Shown piece after piece: positions 49,930-60,082 of a DNA stretch of 64,000 nucleotides (within the stretch, counting starts at the first letter, position 1; every line of letters starts with the position of its first letter). Source of the stretch: Paraglaciecola arctica (GTDB lineage Bacteria > Pseudomonadota > Gammaproteobacteria > Enterobacterales > Alteromonadaceae); assembly GCF_018861065.1 (NCBI RefSeq), contig NZ_JAHKQO010000045.1, positions 186,001 to 250,000 on the forward strand. Direction: 5' to 3'. The notes under the pieces are model-generated. The model saw only the letters and a list, made by a program, of their open reading frames with translations, was not told the DNA's origin and did not search any database. The position numbers and the translations under genes are program-made.

Positions 49930-50610
49930 TCATGGTTTGTCTACACTCATCAAATATCCCATCCCCCTGCGAGTATGGATCAATGCAGGGCAATCATTAG
50001 TCACCACAATCGCTTTTCGCAAAGCACATACAGCGGTATCGACCACATTACTCATAGGCGATACTTGCTCGTCATAAATGTGCTGCTCTATTTGACTCCG
50101 CGAAATAACAGAACCAGCGTTTACCATTAGGTATTCTAATAAAGCAAACAGTTGAGAAGACAAGACAATATTTTGTTCAGCTCGCCTCACAGTTTTTGCG
50201 GATCTATCCAAAACCAGATCCCCAACTACTAACTTAGGTGAGCGTATTTGGTATTTGCGCCTTGCTAACACTTCGACTCTAGCAATGAGCTCTTCAATCG
50301 CGAAAGATTTCACCAAATAATCATCGGCACCTAAACGTAACCCTGCTACCCGATCTTCAATCGAGTCCTTCGCAGTAAGAAATAACACTGGTGATTCATT
50401 GTTAGCTTCCCGTAACTTTTTTAGCACCTTTGTCCCATCTAACCCAGGCAACATGATATCGAGAATGATCACATCGTAATCATGCTCCAATGCCATCCAT
50501 AACCCCTCTTGGCCATCGCCAGTGGCATCGACCGCAAACCCTGAAGCCTTCAAGGCCTTAACAACCGCCCTGCGCAATGCTTCAGAATCTTCGACCAATA
50601 ATAGTTTCAT
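49930..50610 (-). CDS. OmpR-family response regulator
   Basis: This 226-residue regulator has a receiver domain (about 1-115) with acidic Glu7-Asp8, phosphoacceptor Asp51 (VIILDIMLPG) and Lys101. An OmpR/PhoB winged-helix DNA-binding domain follows (about 128-222). The residue after Lys is Ser (VKSF) instead of the usual Pro. An upstream TTG (50652) is in frame, but the ATG at 50610 gives the family-standard start MKLLLVEDSE. It precedes the kinase gene. Confidence 0.93.
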   Translation of the reverse strand: MKLLLVEDSEALRRAVVKALKASGFAVDATGDGQEGLWMALEHDYDVIILDIMLPGLDGTKVLKKLREANNESPVLFLTAKDSIEDRVAGLRLGADDYLVKSFAIEELIARVEVLARRKYQIRSPKLVVGDLVLDRSAKTVRRAEQNIVLSSQLFALLEYLMVNAGSVISRSQIEQHIYDEQVSPMSNVVDTAVCALRKAIVVTNDCPALIHTRRGMGYLMSVDKP

Positions 50611-50795
50611 AGCAAATTCTCTACTCATTAATAAAGTTATGGTTAAGGACAAGTGTCATTATTCATCGTTACAAAGCGGAGGTTAAACAGCAACAAGCTC
50701 TTTTTAAAGTATATAAAAGCTTACATGAGGAGAAGATGAACTAAGGCTACGCTTGTTGCTTTGATACGGAAACTTCTTTGTGCCTTCCAGAAACT

Positions 50796-50829
50796 AAAAA
50801 AGGGTAAAAACATCACTGTAATTACCCTT
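50796..50829 (-). terminator. Intrinsic terminator of the isc operon
   Basis: On the minus strand AAGGGTAA pairs with TTACCCTT across a loop of about 14 nt and continues into a T run. It lies 27 bp after the fdx stop, so the operon ends without iscX. Confidence 0.75.
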
Positions 50830-50855
50830 CTTGAAGCTAGTAAAACCCCAAAAAA

Positions 50856-51194
50856 TTAATGCCCTTCACTCACCATATTGACAGTGTACTTAGGAATTTC
50901 CACTACGAGATCTTCATCTTGAATAATCGCTTGGCAGCTAAGTCTCGACTCAGGTTCTAGTCCCCATGCTTTATCTAACATGTCTTCTTCCAACTCGTCG
51001 CCCTCGTCTAGCGAATCAAAACCTTCACGGACAATGACATGGCAAGTAGTGCAAGCACAGACTTTCTCGCAGGCATGTTCAATACCGATACCATTTTTTA
51101 ACGCTAGATTTAATACAGAAGTGCCTTTTTCACCTTCTAAAACAGCGCCGTCTGGGCACAACTCATCATGGGGTAAAAAGATTACTTGTGGCAT
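50856..51194 (-). CDS. fdx: Isc-type [2Fe-2S] ferredoxin
   Basis: This 112-residue ferredoxin supplies electrons for iron-sulfur cluster assembly on IscU. The adrenodoxin-type ligands are in the pattern HACEKVCACTTCH and the later LSCQA (four Cys binding the cluster). Length matches E. coli Fdx (111). It is the last gene of the operon, 35 bp after hscA. Confidence 0.97.
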   Translation of the reverse strand: MPQVIFLPHDELCPDGAVLEGEKGTSVLNLALKNGIGIEHACEKVCACTTCHVIVREGFDSLDEGDELEEDMLDKAWGLEPESRLSCQAIIQDEDLVVEIPKYTVNMVSEGH

Positions 51195-51229
51195 AGCTCA
51201 ATTCCTATTATTCAGTATAGTGATTCGGT

Positions 51230-53092
51230 TTAGATACGATCAACCGATTGTCCAGAAAACGCACTTTTAATGGATTGATCCATACGTTTTTGAGCAAAGG
51301 CTTCGCTTAATTTGTCTACTTGTTCAATAGCGGCTTTAATCGCTTCTTTGTCTGTGCCTCTAGCCAACTCGTTTAACTTAGCTAGTCCTACTTCTATCGT
51401 TTGAATTTCAGTTGGTTCAAGTAAAGCGGCACCATCTGCGTCTAAGGCTGCTTGTAGGTTTTCTTGTACTCTGGCGGCTTCAACTTGCTGCTCCTTAAGC
51501 ATGCGCGCCTGCATATCTTCTTCGGCGTTATCCATTGACGCTTTGAGCATTTCGGCTATTTCGCTATCTTCCAATCCGTAAGAAGGCTTAACCTGAATTT
51601 GCGCTTTCACTCCGGTAGACTTTTCCATGGCACTTACATTTAATAATCCATCAGCATCCACTTGGAAAGTGACGCGAATATGAGCTGCGCCAGCCGCCAT
51701 AGGCGGTATGCCTTGTAGCGCGAACTTTGCTAAAGAGCGACAGTCGTTAACCAACTCTCTTTCACCCTGCACCACATGCACCATCATGGCGGTTTGGCCA
51801 TCTTTGAAAGTGGTAAATTCTTGGGCTTTAGCCACGGGAATAGTGGTATTACGATGGATAACTTTTTCTGTTAAGCCTCCCATGGTTTCAATACCGAGCG
51901 ATAACGGCAATACGTCTAGCAATAACATGTCACTTTCGGGTTTGTTACCCACTAATATATCAGCTTGAATCGCCGCTCCCACTGCGACAACTTTATCGGG
52001 GTCAATTGAAGTTAATGGTGTACGCGCAAAAAACTCACCAACTTCTTGGCAAACTAAAGGCACTCGGGTCGACCCACCCACCATCACTACTTCAATGACT
52101 TGCTCTTTTTCAAGCCCTGCGTCTTTTAAGGCTCGCTTACACGCTTTCAAGGTGTTTTTAACTAAAGGCGCAATTAAGGATTCAAATTTTTCTACAGAGA
52201 TAATGACTGAATGCTGCTGACCGCTATCGTCTTCAAATTCGACTGTATAAGCGGATTCGCGACTTAGAATTTCTTTGGCTTCTTTGGCTTTGTCTAAAAG
52301 AGTACGGTGTAAACTTTTAGACAAATCTCCGTTGAGTTCGCTATTTTCACGAATAAACCCAACCAGTAATGCGTCAAAGTCGTCCCCACCAAGAGCTGAA
52401 TTACCTCCGGTAGACAACACTTCAAACACCCCTTTACTAAGGCGTAAAACTGATATATCGAAGGTACCTCCACCCAAATCGTAAACCGCAATAACGCCTT
52501 CTTGTCCTGAATCCAAACCATAAGCAACAGCGGCTGCTGTAGGCTCGTTCAACAAACGCAACACTTTCAAGCCAGCCAATGCAGCGGCATCTTTCGTTCC
52601 TTGACGCTGTGCATCATCAAAATAGGCAGGAACAGTTACAACCGCACCTTGTAACTCATCACCTAAAGTTTGTTCAGCTCGCGTTTTAAGTTCAGCCAAA
52701 ATTGTTGCTGATACTTGCACTGGGTTGACGTTACCTGAAGTAACGGCCATCACTGGCGACTGAGACTGGGTAAATTGGTAAGGTAAATTCGGGTAGGCGG
52801 TTTGAATATCCGCGACTGAACGGCCTAAAAACCGTTTAACTGAAACAATAGTATTACTAGGGTCTAGGCTTGCTTGCTGTTTAGCATCATAACCTACCAC
52901 TTCAGAGTCAGCTAAATATCTCACGACTGAGGGCAATAAATGCCTACCTTGAGTGTCAGGTAGGGTGAGAGCCTCGCCACTTCGCACCGAGGCCACTAAA
53001 GAGTTGGTCGTACCTAGGTCAATACCTACAGCTAATTTACGTTGATGTGGCGCGGCGCTTTGACCGGGTTCAGATATTTGCAGTAATGCCAT
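51230..53092 (-). CDS. hscA: Fe-S assembly chaperone HscA (Hsp70 family)
   Basis: This 620-residue Hsp70 works with HscB to release clusters from IscU. The ATPase domain starts with [13 protein letters not shown] (about 24-36) and includes [11 protein letters not shown] (about 203-213) and GGSTRVPLV. The substrate domain begins near 390. Length is near E. coli HscA (616). Confidence 0.97.
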   Translation of the reverse strand: MALLQISEPGQSAAPHQRKLAVGIDLGTTNSLVASVRSGEALTLPDTQGRHLLPSVVRYLADSEVVGYDAKQQASLDPSNTIVSVKRFLGRSVADIQTAYPNLPYQFTQSQSPVMAVTSGNVNPVQVSATILAELKTRAEQTLGDELQGAVVTVPAYFDDAQRQGTKDAAALAGLKVLRLLNEPTAAAVAYGLDSGQEGVIAVYDLGGGTFDISVLRLSKGVFEVLSTGGNSALGGDDFDALLVGFIRENSELNGDLSKSLHRTLLDKAKEAKEILSRESAYTVEFEDDSGQQHSVIISVEKFESLIAPLVKNTLKACKRALKDAGLEKEQVIEVVMVGGSTRVPLVCQEVGEFFARTPLTSIDPDKVVAVGAAIQADILVGNKPESDMLLLDVLPLSLGIETMGGLTEKVIHRNTTIPVAKAQEFTTFKDGQTAMMVHVVQGERELVNDCRSLAKFALQGIPPMAAGAAHIRVTFQVDADGLLNVSAMEKSTGVKAQIQVKPSYGLEDSEIAEMLKASMDNAEEDMQARMLKEQQVEAARVQENLQAALDADGAALLEPTEIQTIEVGLAKLNELARGTDKEAIKAAIEQVDKLSEAFAQKRMDQSIKSAFSGQSVDRI

Positions 53093-53129
53093 GGTCTAAT
53101 TCGTTTCTTTTTTGTTGCAATGAATAAGG

Positions 53130-53657
53130 TTAGAAGTCACTCAACGAGTCTTCTTTAAGTTCAATTTCGGTTAACATCTTGTATAAAAATTTAAGCTGGC
53201 GAATGATATCCGCAGCTTTTTCATTTGCATCAAGTTGCTCACTTTCAAGATATTCTCTCAACCGAGCTAAGTCGTTTTTAACGCTTTGTTGAATTTCGAG
53301 TTCCAAAGTGGACAACGCACTTAGAGGGTCAGCCTGCTCATCTATTTCTGCCAACTCTTCTCGCCATTCCATTTGTTGCATCAAAAAGGCGGTATCTTTG
53401 ATGGTTTGTTGTTCATGTTGTAAATCAATACCACGCAAACTCAACAAATATTCAGCTCTAGATAAAGGGGATTTGAGCACCGAGTATGCCTCATTGACTT
53501 GGGCATTTTTTTGAAGAGCCACTAACTTTTGCTGCTCACTACCGCTAGCAAATTTATCTGGATGAGTTAAGCGCTGCAGTTGTTGATAAGTTTGTGGCAA
53601 CACAGATAAGTCTACGTCGAATGACACAGGAATTTTAAAAAGTTCGAAATAATTCAT
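53130..53657 (-). CDS. hscB: Fe-S assembly co-chaperone HscB (J-domain)
   Basis: This 175-residue protein has a J domain with the HPD motif in RLTHPDKF (His32-Pro33-Asp34), which stimulates HscA, and a C-terminal three-helix domain that binds IscU. Length is typical (E. coli 171). It lies between iscA and hscA. Confidence 0.96.
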   Translation of the reverse strand: MNYFELFKIPVSFDVDLSVLPQTYQQLQRLTHPDKFASGSEQQKLVALQKNAQVNEAYSVLKSPLSRAEYLLSLRGIDLQHEQQTIKDTAFLMQQMEWREELAEIDEQADPLSALSTLELEIQQSVKNDLARLREYLESEQLDANEKAADIIRQLKFLYKMLTEIELKEDSLSDF

Positions 53658-53714
53658 CTGATTTAATTTAGGTTTGCTGCATTTTAACTGAAGCGCTGAA
53701 TAACAAAAATAGCA

Positions 53715-54038
53715 CTAAACGTTGAAGCTTTCGCCACAACCACACTCGCCATTGGCGTTTGGGTTAGTAAACTGAAAACCTTCATTTAAACCTTCTTTCG
53801 CAAAGTCTAAATGGGTGCCATCTAGGTACACTAAGCTTTTACCGTCAACAATAATTTTTACACCGTTATCTTCAAATAATTTATCGTCGGCATTCACCTC
53901 ATCAACAAATTCAAGTACATAAGCTAATCCAGAGCAGCCTGTGGTTTTAACACCTAAACGCAACCCTAAACCTGACCCTCTATTTTCAAGAAAAGTTTTG
54001 GCTCGTTGTGCTGCGGTGTCGGATACGGTAATTGCCAC
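53715..54038 (-). CDS. iscA: Iron-sulfur cluster assembly protein IscA
   Basis: This 107-residue A-type carrier has the three conserved Cys: one in [10 protein letters not shown] (about 35) and two in the C-terminal GECGCGESF (about 99 and 101). It is thought to pass clusters to apo-proteins and to hold iron. Length equals E. coli IscA (107). Confidence 0.97.
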   Translation of the reverse strand: MAITVSDTAAQRAKTFLENRGSGLGLRLGVKTTGCSGLAYVLEFVDEVNADDKLFEDNGVKIIVDGKSLVYLDGTHLDFAKEGLNEGFQFTNPNANGECGCGESFNV

Positions 54039-54059
54039 TGGCTACTCCTACTTTAGTTT

Positions 54060-54443
54060 TTACTTTGTTTGACGACTTTTATAATCTTCCACAGCTGCTT
54101 TAATGGCATCTTCAGCCAAAATAGAGCAGTGAATTTTTACTGGTGGTAATGCTAACTCTTCCGCTATATCCATATTACTAATAGCTGTTGCTTCATCGAT
54201 AGACTTACCTTTAACCCATTCAGTTACCAATGAGCTAGAGGCAATCGCCGACCCACAACCGTAGGTTTTAAATTTCGCATCTTCAATAATGCCATCTGCA
54301 TCGATTTTAAGTTGCAATTTCATTACGTCGCCACATGCCGGTGCGCCAACCATTCCTGTTGCTACGCTAGGATCGTTTTTATCAAAACCACCTACGTTAC
54401 GTGGGTTTTCGTAGTGGTCGATTACTTTCTCGCTGTAAGCCAT
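54060..54443 (-). CDS. iscU: Iron-sulfur cluster scaffold IscU
   Basis: This 127-residue scaffold carries the three cluster-binding Cys (37, 63 and 106) and the LPPVK motif (99-103) that HscA recognises. The conserved Asp39 that helps release clusters is present. It lies 82 bp after iscS. Confidence 0.98.
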   Translation of the reverse strand: MAYSEKVIDHYENPRNVGGFDKNDPSVATGMVGAPACGDVMKLQLKIDADGIIEDAKFKTYGCGSAIASSSLVTEWVKGKSIDEATAISNMDIAEELALPPVKIHCSILAEDAIKAAVEDYKSRQTK

Positions 54444-54525
54444 GATCTTTTACCTTTTGTTATGCACTGCTCAGTTTGTTTCCACAGCACATTAATATTA
54501 ATTCAGCAATTTATTGCTTAAGAAC

Positions 54526-55749
54526 TCAGTGATGAGCCCATTCTACTGTGCTTAAATCTATACCTTCTTTGTACATATCCCAAAGTGGCGACATGTCACG
54601 TAACTTTTCAATTGCGTTACGGATTACATCAATTACATAATCAATTTCTGCTTCAGTGGTAAAACGCCCCATAGTGAAACGAATTGAACTGTGAGCTAGT
54701 TCGTCATTCAAGCCTAATGCACGCAATACATAGGAGGGCTCTAGACTGGCAGAAGTACAAGCCGAGCCAGAAGATACCGCCATATCTTTTAGTGCCATAA
54801 TCAAAGACTCACCTTCAACATAAGCAAAACTTACATTTAGGTTACCTGCGATACGACTATCCATATCACCGTTTAGGTATACAGCTTCCATATCTTTGAT
54901 GCCATTCCATAATTTATTACGTAGCATCATCAAACGTTCGTTTTCAGCAGCCATTTCTTCTTTGGCGATCCTAAATGCTTCGCCCATACCCACAATTTGG
55001 TGAGTCGCCATAGTACCCGAACGCATGCCACGCTCATGACCGCCACCGTGCATTTGTGCTTCAAGACGGATCCGCGGTTTACGACGTACATACAACGCAC
55101 CAATGCCTTTTGGCCCATAAGTTTTATGAGCAGAAAACGACATCAAATCGACCTTCATAGTTTGTAAATCGATTGGCACTTTGCCGGTGCTTTGAGCCGC
55201 ATCTACGTGGAATAAAATCTTGTGTTCACGGCACATTTCACCGATAGCAGCGATATCTTGGATCACACCAATTTCATTGTTGACGTGCATAACACTGATC
55301 AAGATAGTATCTGGACGAATAGCCGCGCTTAATTTATCTAGGTCAACCAAACCATTTGGTTCAGGATCAAGGTAGGTAACTTCAAATCCTTCACGCTCTA
55401 GCTGACGCATAGTATCTAATACTGCTTTATGCTCAGTTTTGATAGTAATGAGGTGCTTATTTTTCTTACCGTAAAAATTCGCCGCGCCTTTAATAGCTAG
55501 GTTATTTGACTCAGTTGCGCCAGACGTAAAAACAATTTCTCTTGGATCCGCATTCACCAAATCAGCAATTTGATTACGAGCAATATCTACTGCTTCTTCT
55601 GCAACCCATCCAAATTTGTGAGAACGAGAAGCGGGGTTACCGAATACACCTTCAGTAGTTAAACAGTCGGCCATTTTGGCAGCGACACGAGGATCAACGG
55701 GTGTTGTTGAAGAATAATCCAGATAGATCGGAAGCTTTAATTCGCTCAT
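54526..55749 (-). CDS. iscS: Cysteine desulfurase IscS
   Basis: This 407-residue PLP enzyme takes sulfur from cysteine for Fe-S clusters, thiamine and tRNA thiolation. The PLP Lys lies in [12 protein letters not shown] (about 209) and the catalytic Cys in [14 protein letters not shown] (about 331). Length is close to E. coli IscS (404). It is the second gene of the operon, after iscR. Confidence 0.98.
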   Translation of the reverse strand: MSELKLPIYLDYSSTTPVDPRVAAKMADCLTTEGVFGNPASRSHKFGWVAEEAVDIARNQIADLVNADPREIVFTSGATESNNLAIKGAANFYGKKNKHLITIKTEHKAVLDTMRQLEREGFEVTYLDPEPNGLVDLDKLSAAIRPDTILISVMHVNNEIGVIQDIAAIGEMCREHKILFHVDAAQSTGKVPIDLQTMKVDLMSFSAHKTYGPKGIGALYVRRKPRIRLEAQMHGGGHERGMRSGTMATHQIVGMGEAFRIAKEEMAAENERLMMLRNKLWNGIKDMEAVYLNGDMDSRIAGNLNVSFAYVEGESLIMALKDMAVSSGSACTSASLEPSYVLRALGLNDELAHSSIRFTMGRFTTEAEIDYVIDVIRNAIEKLRDMSPLWDMYKEGIDLSTVEWAHH

Positions 55750-55760
55750 TTTTTACTCCA

Positions 55761-56249
55761 CTAAAGCTGCAAGCTAATACTGATGTCGTTTGCAGCTATT
55801 TGATTATGATGTTTATGTTTGTCTTGTCTTTCTGCTACTTGCTTCACGTCATGTTGAAGCATTAATTCACCTAAGGTGATGCCGTCTAGAAATACGCTAA
55901 TTCTGTCGCTTAGGCCTTCCCACAAATTATGGGTTAAACAACGTTCACCGCCTTGGCAACCACCCTGCCCCTGACACTTAGTCGCGTCAACAGACTCATT
56001 CACGGCTCGAATCACCTCACCGATAGATATTTCAGACGCTTCACGACCTAACTTATATCCACCACCAGGACCACGTACACTATCGACTAATTGTTCTCTA
56101 CGTAAACGCGAAAACAATTGCTCAAGATATGACAAAGAAATTTCTTGGCGCTCGGATATATCAGCTAAAGACACAGGTCCACGTTGCGAATGTAACGACA
56201 CATCTAACATTGCTGTTACCGCGTAACGACCTTTAGATGTCAATTTCAT
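55761..56249 (-). CDS. iscR: Fe-S cluster regulator IscR
   Basis: This 162-residue Rrf2-family regulator has an N-terminal winged helix and the [2Fe-2S] ligands Cys92, Cys98, Cys104 and His107. With its cluster it represses the isc operon, and without it activates other Fe-S genes. Two candidate IscR boxes overlap its own promoter, so feedback control is expected. It lies 11 bp before iscS. Confidence 0.98.
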   Translation of the reverse strand: MKLTSKGRYAVTAMLDVSLHSQRGPVSLADISERQEISLSYLEQLFSRLRREQLVDSVRGPGGGYKLGREASEISIGEVIRAVNESVDATKCQGQGGCQGGERCLTHNLWEGLSDRISVFLDGITLGELMLQHDVKQVAERQDKHKHHNQIAANDISISLQL

Positions 56250-56280
56250 AGTAATCTATCCCCTACCAAACTTGAGTCGA

Positions 56281-56338
56281 ATTTTCACATACCCGACTAT
56301 TTTAGTCAAGTATTTAACCTAGTGTTTTAGTCGGGTAT
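56281..56338 (-). promoter_or_regulatory. isc promoter with two IscR type 1 boxes
   Basis: A 25-bp, near-perfect palindrome at 56289-56313 (half sites ATACCCGACT and AGTCAAGTAT) matches the type 1 IscR motif. A second copy with one degenerate half follows at 56314-56338 without a gap and reaches the cysE stop codon. A -35 TTGACT (56304-56309) and a weak -10 GAAAAT (56281-56286), 17 bp apart, lie in the first box, as expected for repression by cluster-bound IscR. Confidence 0.85.
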
Positions 56339-57147
56339 TATATCTGAGGGTCGAAGGCGTCACAGGCCTTTTTTATATCGCTGGCTAATTCATTGTCCGC
56401 GAAATCATCGAGCTCTAAAGTTGGGAGTGATTTACCACAGACATCCCCTCCCATCTTATTGATGGCTTTACACATTTCTTCTACTTTTGTGTCCACCAAA
56501 TGCACGTGATCTACCATCACTCCTATAGCATGGGCTATGGGATCAGGATTATCGGTTGCTACCGCATAGGCATCAAAACCATATTTTTTAGCAATTCTTT
56601 CTCTATCACCATTAGTAGGTGCTTCAGGTTTGGTTTGTTGTACAACGACCCGACCGGGAATACCTATAACGGTGGCATTTGCTGGTACATCACGCACTAC
56701 TACTGAATTGGATCCCACTTTTGCACCTTTGTGCATAGTGATCGGCCCAAGCACCTTTGCGCCAGCGCCCACTACTACATTGTCTTCTAAAGTAGGATGC
56801 CGCTTACCTGCATTCCATCTGGTTCCCCCAAGGGTTACACCATGATACAGGGTCACATCATCACCAATTTCAGCGGTTTCGCCAATCACCACTCCCATAC
56901 CATGATCGATAAAAAAGCGTCGTCCAAGTGTGGCTCCGGGATGAATTTCGACTCCAGTTAACCAACGGGAAAAAGTTGAAATAGAACGCGCTAACCATTT
57001 CCAATTCGCTTTCCACAGTTTATGACTAAGGCGATGGATCCAAATGGCGTGTAAACCGGGATAATTAGTGAGTATTTCAAAGGTATTACGCGCCGCGGGG
57101 TCACGATGAAACACACTTTTTATATCTTCTCTGATTCTGCTGAACAT
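56338..57147 (-). CDS. cysE: Serine O-acetyltransferase
   Basis: This 269-residue enzyme makes O-acetylserine for cysteine synthesis. An N-terminal helical domain (about 1-80) precedes the left-handed beta-helix with [16 protein letters not shown] (about 76-91). Length is close to E. coli CysE (273). Its stop codon touches the upstream IscR box and the isc operon follows in the same direction, so read-through could supply cysteine for IscS. Confidence 0.95.
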   Translation of the reverse strand: MFSRIREDIKSVFHRDPAARNTFEILTNYPGLHAIWIHRLSHKLWKANWKWLARSISTFSRWLTGVEIHPGATLGRRFFIDHGMGVVIGETAEIGDDVTLYHGVTLGGTRWNAGKRHPTLEDNVVVGAGAKVLGPITMHKGAKVGSNSVVVRDVPANATVIGIPGRVVVQQTKPEAPTNGDRERIAKKYGFDAYAVATDNPDPIAHAIGVMVDHVHLVDTKVEEMCKAINKMGGDVCGKSLPTLELDDFADNELASDIKKACDAFDPQI

Positions 57148-57174
57148 TTTTTATCCCAAACTAAGGCTACTGGT

Positions 57175-57915
57175 CTACTTTTCTCGATTTTTAAAGGCTT
57201 TATCGACCGATGACAAAATGCCACGTAATATGTTCAATTCTGCAGTTTCAGGGCGAGCGCGATTGTACAAGCGGCGTAACTTAGTCATAACCATACCCGG
57301 ATGATTAGCAATGATGAAATTCGTTTTAATAAGGGTTTGTTCCAAATGACTATAAAAACCTTCTAGATCTTGAGACAAAGGGTACTCTGCATCTTCAGGA
57401 TTATTATCAGGAAATGAATTTCGAGTGGCATTCAAGTAAGCCATACGCACTTCGTAGCACAAGGTTTGCACAGCTGCCGCCAAATTTAGCGAGCTATAGT
57501 CAGGATTAGCAGGAATACATACATGAAAATGGCATTGCTGCAATTCATCATTACTTAAGCCATTGTTTTCACGTCCAAAAACTAAGGCAACCGGATACTT
57601 AGAGACTTCACTTATTAACTTTTCGCCACATCCACGTGGCTCTAACATTGGCCAGGATAACGTCCGAGAACGGGCACTCGTGCCAATCACTAGCCCACAA
57701 TCTGCCACTGCTTCAGCCAAAGTATCCACTGTTTTGGCATTCGCTAACACATCACCCGCCCCGGCAGCTAAAGCACTGGATTTACCATCTGGTGGTGCAA
57801 CGGGATCAACTAAGACTAACTTACTCAAGCCCATAGTTTTCATGGCCCGGGCCGCAGAACCAATGTTGCCTGTGTGAGACGTATTAACTAACACTACGCG
57901 AATATTATCTAACAT
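57175..57915 (-). CDS. trmJ: tRNA (cytidine/uridine-2'-O-)-methyltransferase TrmJ
   Basis: This SPOUT-family enzyme of about 247 residues 2'-O-methylates position 32 of several tRNAs. The start [20 protein letters not shown] matches E. coli TrmJ, so the ATG at 57915 is preferred to an upstream TTG (57945). The trefoil-knot region with [14 protein letters not shown] (about 122-135) is intact. It lies 27 bp before cysE. Confidence 0.95.
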   Translation of the reverse strand: MLDNIRVVLVNTSHTGNIGSAARAMKTMGLSKLVLVDPVAPPDGKSSALAAGAGDVLANAKTVDTLAEAVADCGLVIGTSARSRTLSWPMLEPRGCGEKLISEVSKYPVALVFGRENNGLSNDELQQCHFHVCIPANPDYSSLNLAAAVQTLCYEVRMAYLNATRNSFPDNNPEDAEYPLSQDLEGFYSHLEQTLIKTNFIIANHPGMVMTKLRRLYNRARPETAELNILRGILSSVDKAFKNREK

Positions 57916-58192
57916 GCTGAACCGTATCTTTATTTCGTTAGCCAATTTAAGGGCGCGGATAATAACATATCCCTATAACACCTCAAAATGCACATTGCAG
58001 AATATAGCCTTTAAAAAGGTTATGAGTTGTCGCTATCAAATTTGCTGCCATCATTAATATTCCGATTGCTTAATTCATCTATTTTGGTACACTGCGCGGC
58101 GATTTTTTGTTCAGTAAATGTATTGCTCTGAAACAGGGTATTTATTATTAACTGAACTATATTTAATGTTCTTTTAAAATTGGTGGTTAACT

Positions 58193-58966
58193 ATGCATCC
58201 TATGCTGAATATAGCGATCCGTGCTGCACGGACTGCGGGCAACATTATTGCTAAAGGGTTTGAAAATCAGGCTGAATTGCAAATTGAAGCAAAAGGCGAC
58301 AACGACTACGTAACACGTGTCGATAAAGAAGCCGAACAGGCAATTATTCACAAAATTAAACAATCTTATCCAGAACATAGTTTTGTGGGAGAAGAAGGCG
58401 GCGTAGTTGAAGGTGACAACGATTTTAAATGGATAATAGATCCTTTAGACGGCACCACTAATTTTATTAAAGGCATTCCTCATTTTGCCGTCTCTATCGC
58501 TTTGATGCACAAGGGGCGACTAGACCAAGGTGTGGTATTTGATCCGATACGTGGCGAACTATTCACTGCAAGTAGAGGAGCCGGTGCGCAGTTAAATGGT
58601 TTCCGCATTCGTACCAGTAAAGCCAAAGAATTGAGTCAAACCATCTTAGCCACCTCTTTTCCGTTTAAGAACAAAACCAGTTTACCTAAGTACCAAGAAG
58701 GTTTTAATAAGATCTTTATGCAGGCAGGCGATATACGTCGAAGCGGCTCCGCGGCTTTGGATTTAGCTTACGTTGCAGCTGGCCGATACGATGGCTATTG
58801 GGAGAGTGGTCTTAAACCTTGGGATATTGCTGCTGGCGAATTATTGGTACGTGAGTCTGGTGGTTTAGTGACAGACTTTGCAGGTGGTAACGACCCTATG
58901 CAACGAGGTGATATTGTTGCCGGTAGCCCTAAAGTCGTACAGATATTAGTTAAACAACTAAAGTAA
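58193..58966 (+). CDS. suhB: Inositol-1-monophosphatase SuhB
   Basis: This 257-residue magnesium-dependent phosphatase also acts in ribosomal RNA transcription antitermination complexes in E. coli. The metal-site motifs are GEEGGV (about 65-70) and IDPLDGTTNF (about 84-93). The WESGLKPWDIAAG motif (about 201-213) is family-typical. It is divergent from trmJ, as is common in Gammaproteobacteria. Confidence 0.96.
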   Translation: MHPMLNIAIRAARTAGNIIAKGFENQAELQIEAKGDNDYVTRVDKEAEQAIIHKIKQSYPEHSFVGEEGGVVEGDNDFKWIIDPLDGTTNFIKGIPHFAVSIALMHKGRLDQGVVFDPIRGELFTASRGAGAQLNGFRIRTSKAKELSQTILATSFPFKNKTSLPKYQEGFNKIFMQAGDIRRSGSAALDLAYVAAGRYDGYWESGLKPWDIAAGELLVRESGGLVTDFAGGNDPMQRGDIVAGSPKVVQILVKQLK

Positions 58967-58982
58967 CTTATTAAATAGTGTC

Positions 58983-59010
58983 AAAAGGCGAGCACTTGCT
59001 CGCCTTTTTT
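58983..59010 (+). terminator. Intrinsic terminator of suhB
   Basis: An 11-bp stem AAAAGGCGAGC / GCTCGCCTTTT with loop ACTT ends in further T residues, 17 bp after the suhB stop. Confidence 0.93.
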
Positions 59011-59159
59011 GTGCCTAAAATTTTTTGCTCTGGGCAGATTAACCATCCTGTCTTGTTATTATCGATAATTGACGAATACACCACCAGCCAAATACTCCTG
59101 ATTAACGCACACTAGAGTCTATAATTTACTCAGCAATAGCTACCAAGTAAGGAAATTTT

Positions 59160-59564
59160 ATGACTTCAGTTGTATCACGAGTTACCGCCGCTCCAAGCTC
59201 ACAAGCCTTAGCTCATTTTCGAACACTACTGCAATTTGAAACCGATTGTTGGGACGTACATTTTGCTATTAGCAATAATCGTCAAGACTTTGTGTTGGTT
59301 GATGTAAGAAGCGAATTATTGTTTGGGCAAAGTCATATTGAACAAGCCATCAATATTCCGCATAAAAAGCTCACCGAAGACAATTTGAAAGCTTACCCGA
59401 CCGATACATTATTTGTAGTGTATTGCGCGGGTCCTCATTGCAACGGTACTGAAAAAGGAGCAATTAAGTTGGCTGAACTGGGTCGCCCTGTAAAAAAAAT
59501 GATTGGCGGTATTACTGGCTGGATTGATGAGGGCTTGCCTTTGGTTGCGGCAAATCCACCGTAA
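59160..59564 (+). CDS. Rhodanese-like domain protein
   Basis: This 134-residue cytoplasmic protein has a single rhodanese domain (about 30-130). LVDVRSELLFGQSHI (about 46-60) and the active loop VYCAGPHCNGTEKG (Cys89) are typical. It probably moves sulfane sulfur, with partner unknown. A TATAAT -10 at 59120-59125 is a good match 35 bp before the ATG, but no strong -35 was seen. The gene stands alone. Confidence 0.88.
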   Translation: MTSVVSRVTAAPSSQALAHFRTLLQFETDCWDVHFAISNNRQDFVLVDVRSELLFGQSHIEQAINIPHKKLTEDNLKAYPTDTLFVVYCAGPHCNGTEKGAIKLAELGRPVKKMIGGITGWIDEGLPLVAANPP

Positions 59565-59636
59565 CACAGGCATCTAAACTTAAGTATTAGCGAGGCATTG
59601 AAATCAAATTGACTTAAATAGGCGACGTCTTGGAGA

Positions 59637-60023
59637 TTAATTTTCTGTTGAGGTCGTGTCTTGCTTGTTTTTGGTATCGACTTTAATGTACATGTCTTCG
59701 TAATATTCAGGCGGGTAACACTGCTGTTGCCCCCCCTGCACATTTTCACACATCAACGTTTTACTATTAGCGTTTTCTGCAACGAGCGACTCATTGTCCG
59801 ATTGAGTGTCGCGAGATTTGATTGCTTCAGTCACTAGTTGTTTAATGAACTTAGCATCATGTTTCATGCCTTCAGTAGTAAAGATAAGTTCGTTCTGACT
59901 TGAATTATCATTGTTATCAGCTCTAGCAGAAGACAGCGCGAGGTCAGTGGCAAATCCCAAAACGGTGCAACCATTTGCTGTTAAAACCAAACTACATAAC
60001 AGGGTAATTTCAAGCAATTTCAT
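59637..60023 (-). CDS. Small putative lipoprotein of unknown function
   Basis: This 128-residue protein has a signal sequence ending in the lipobox-like TANGC (Cys19). The mature part is polar, rich in Asn, Asp, Ser and Gln, with two more Cys close together (about 93 and 102) in CENVQGGQQQCYPPEYY. No family is recognised. It lies 59 bp downstream of the M16 protease gene on the same strand, so they may be co-transcribed. Confidence 0.6.
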   Translation of the reverse strand: MKLLEITLLCSLVLTANGCTVLGFATDLALSSARADNNDNSSQNELIFTTEGMKHDAKFIKQLVTEAIKSRDTQSDNESLVAENANSKTLMCENVQGGQQQCYPPEYYEDMYIKVDTKNKQDTTSTEN

Positions 60024-60082
60024 ATATGTCTCTTATTTGAGTAAGGTAGACGCGCTAGCAATATTAACAAGTCAATCCTGAG

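Noticed and set aside
57563-57877. Open frame of 104 codons opposite trmJ
   Set aside because: Antisense to a conserved gene; composition typical of a reversed coding strand.
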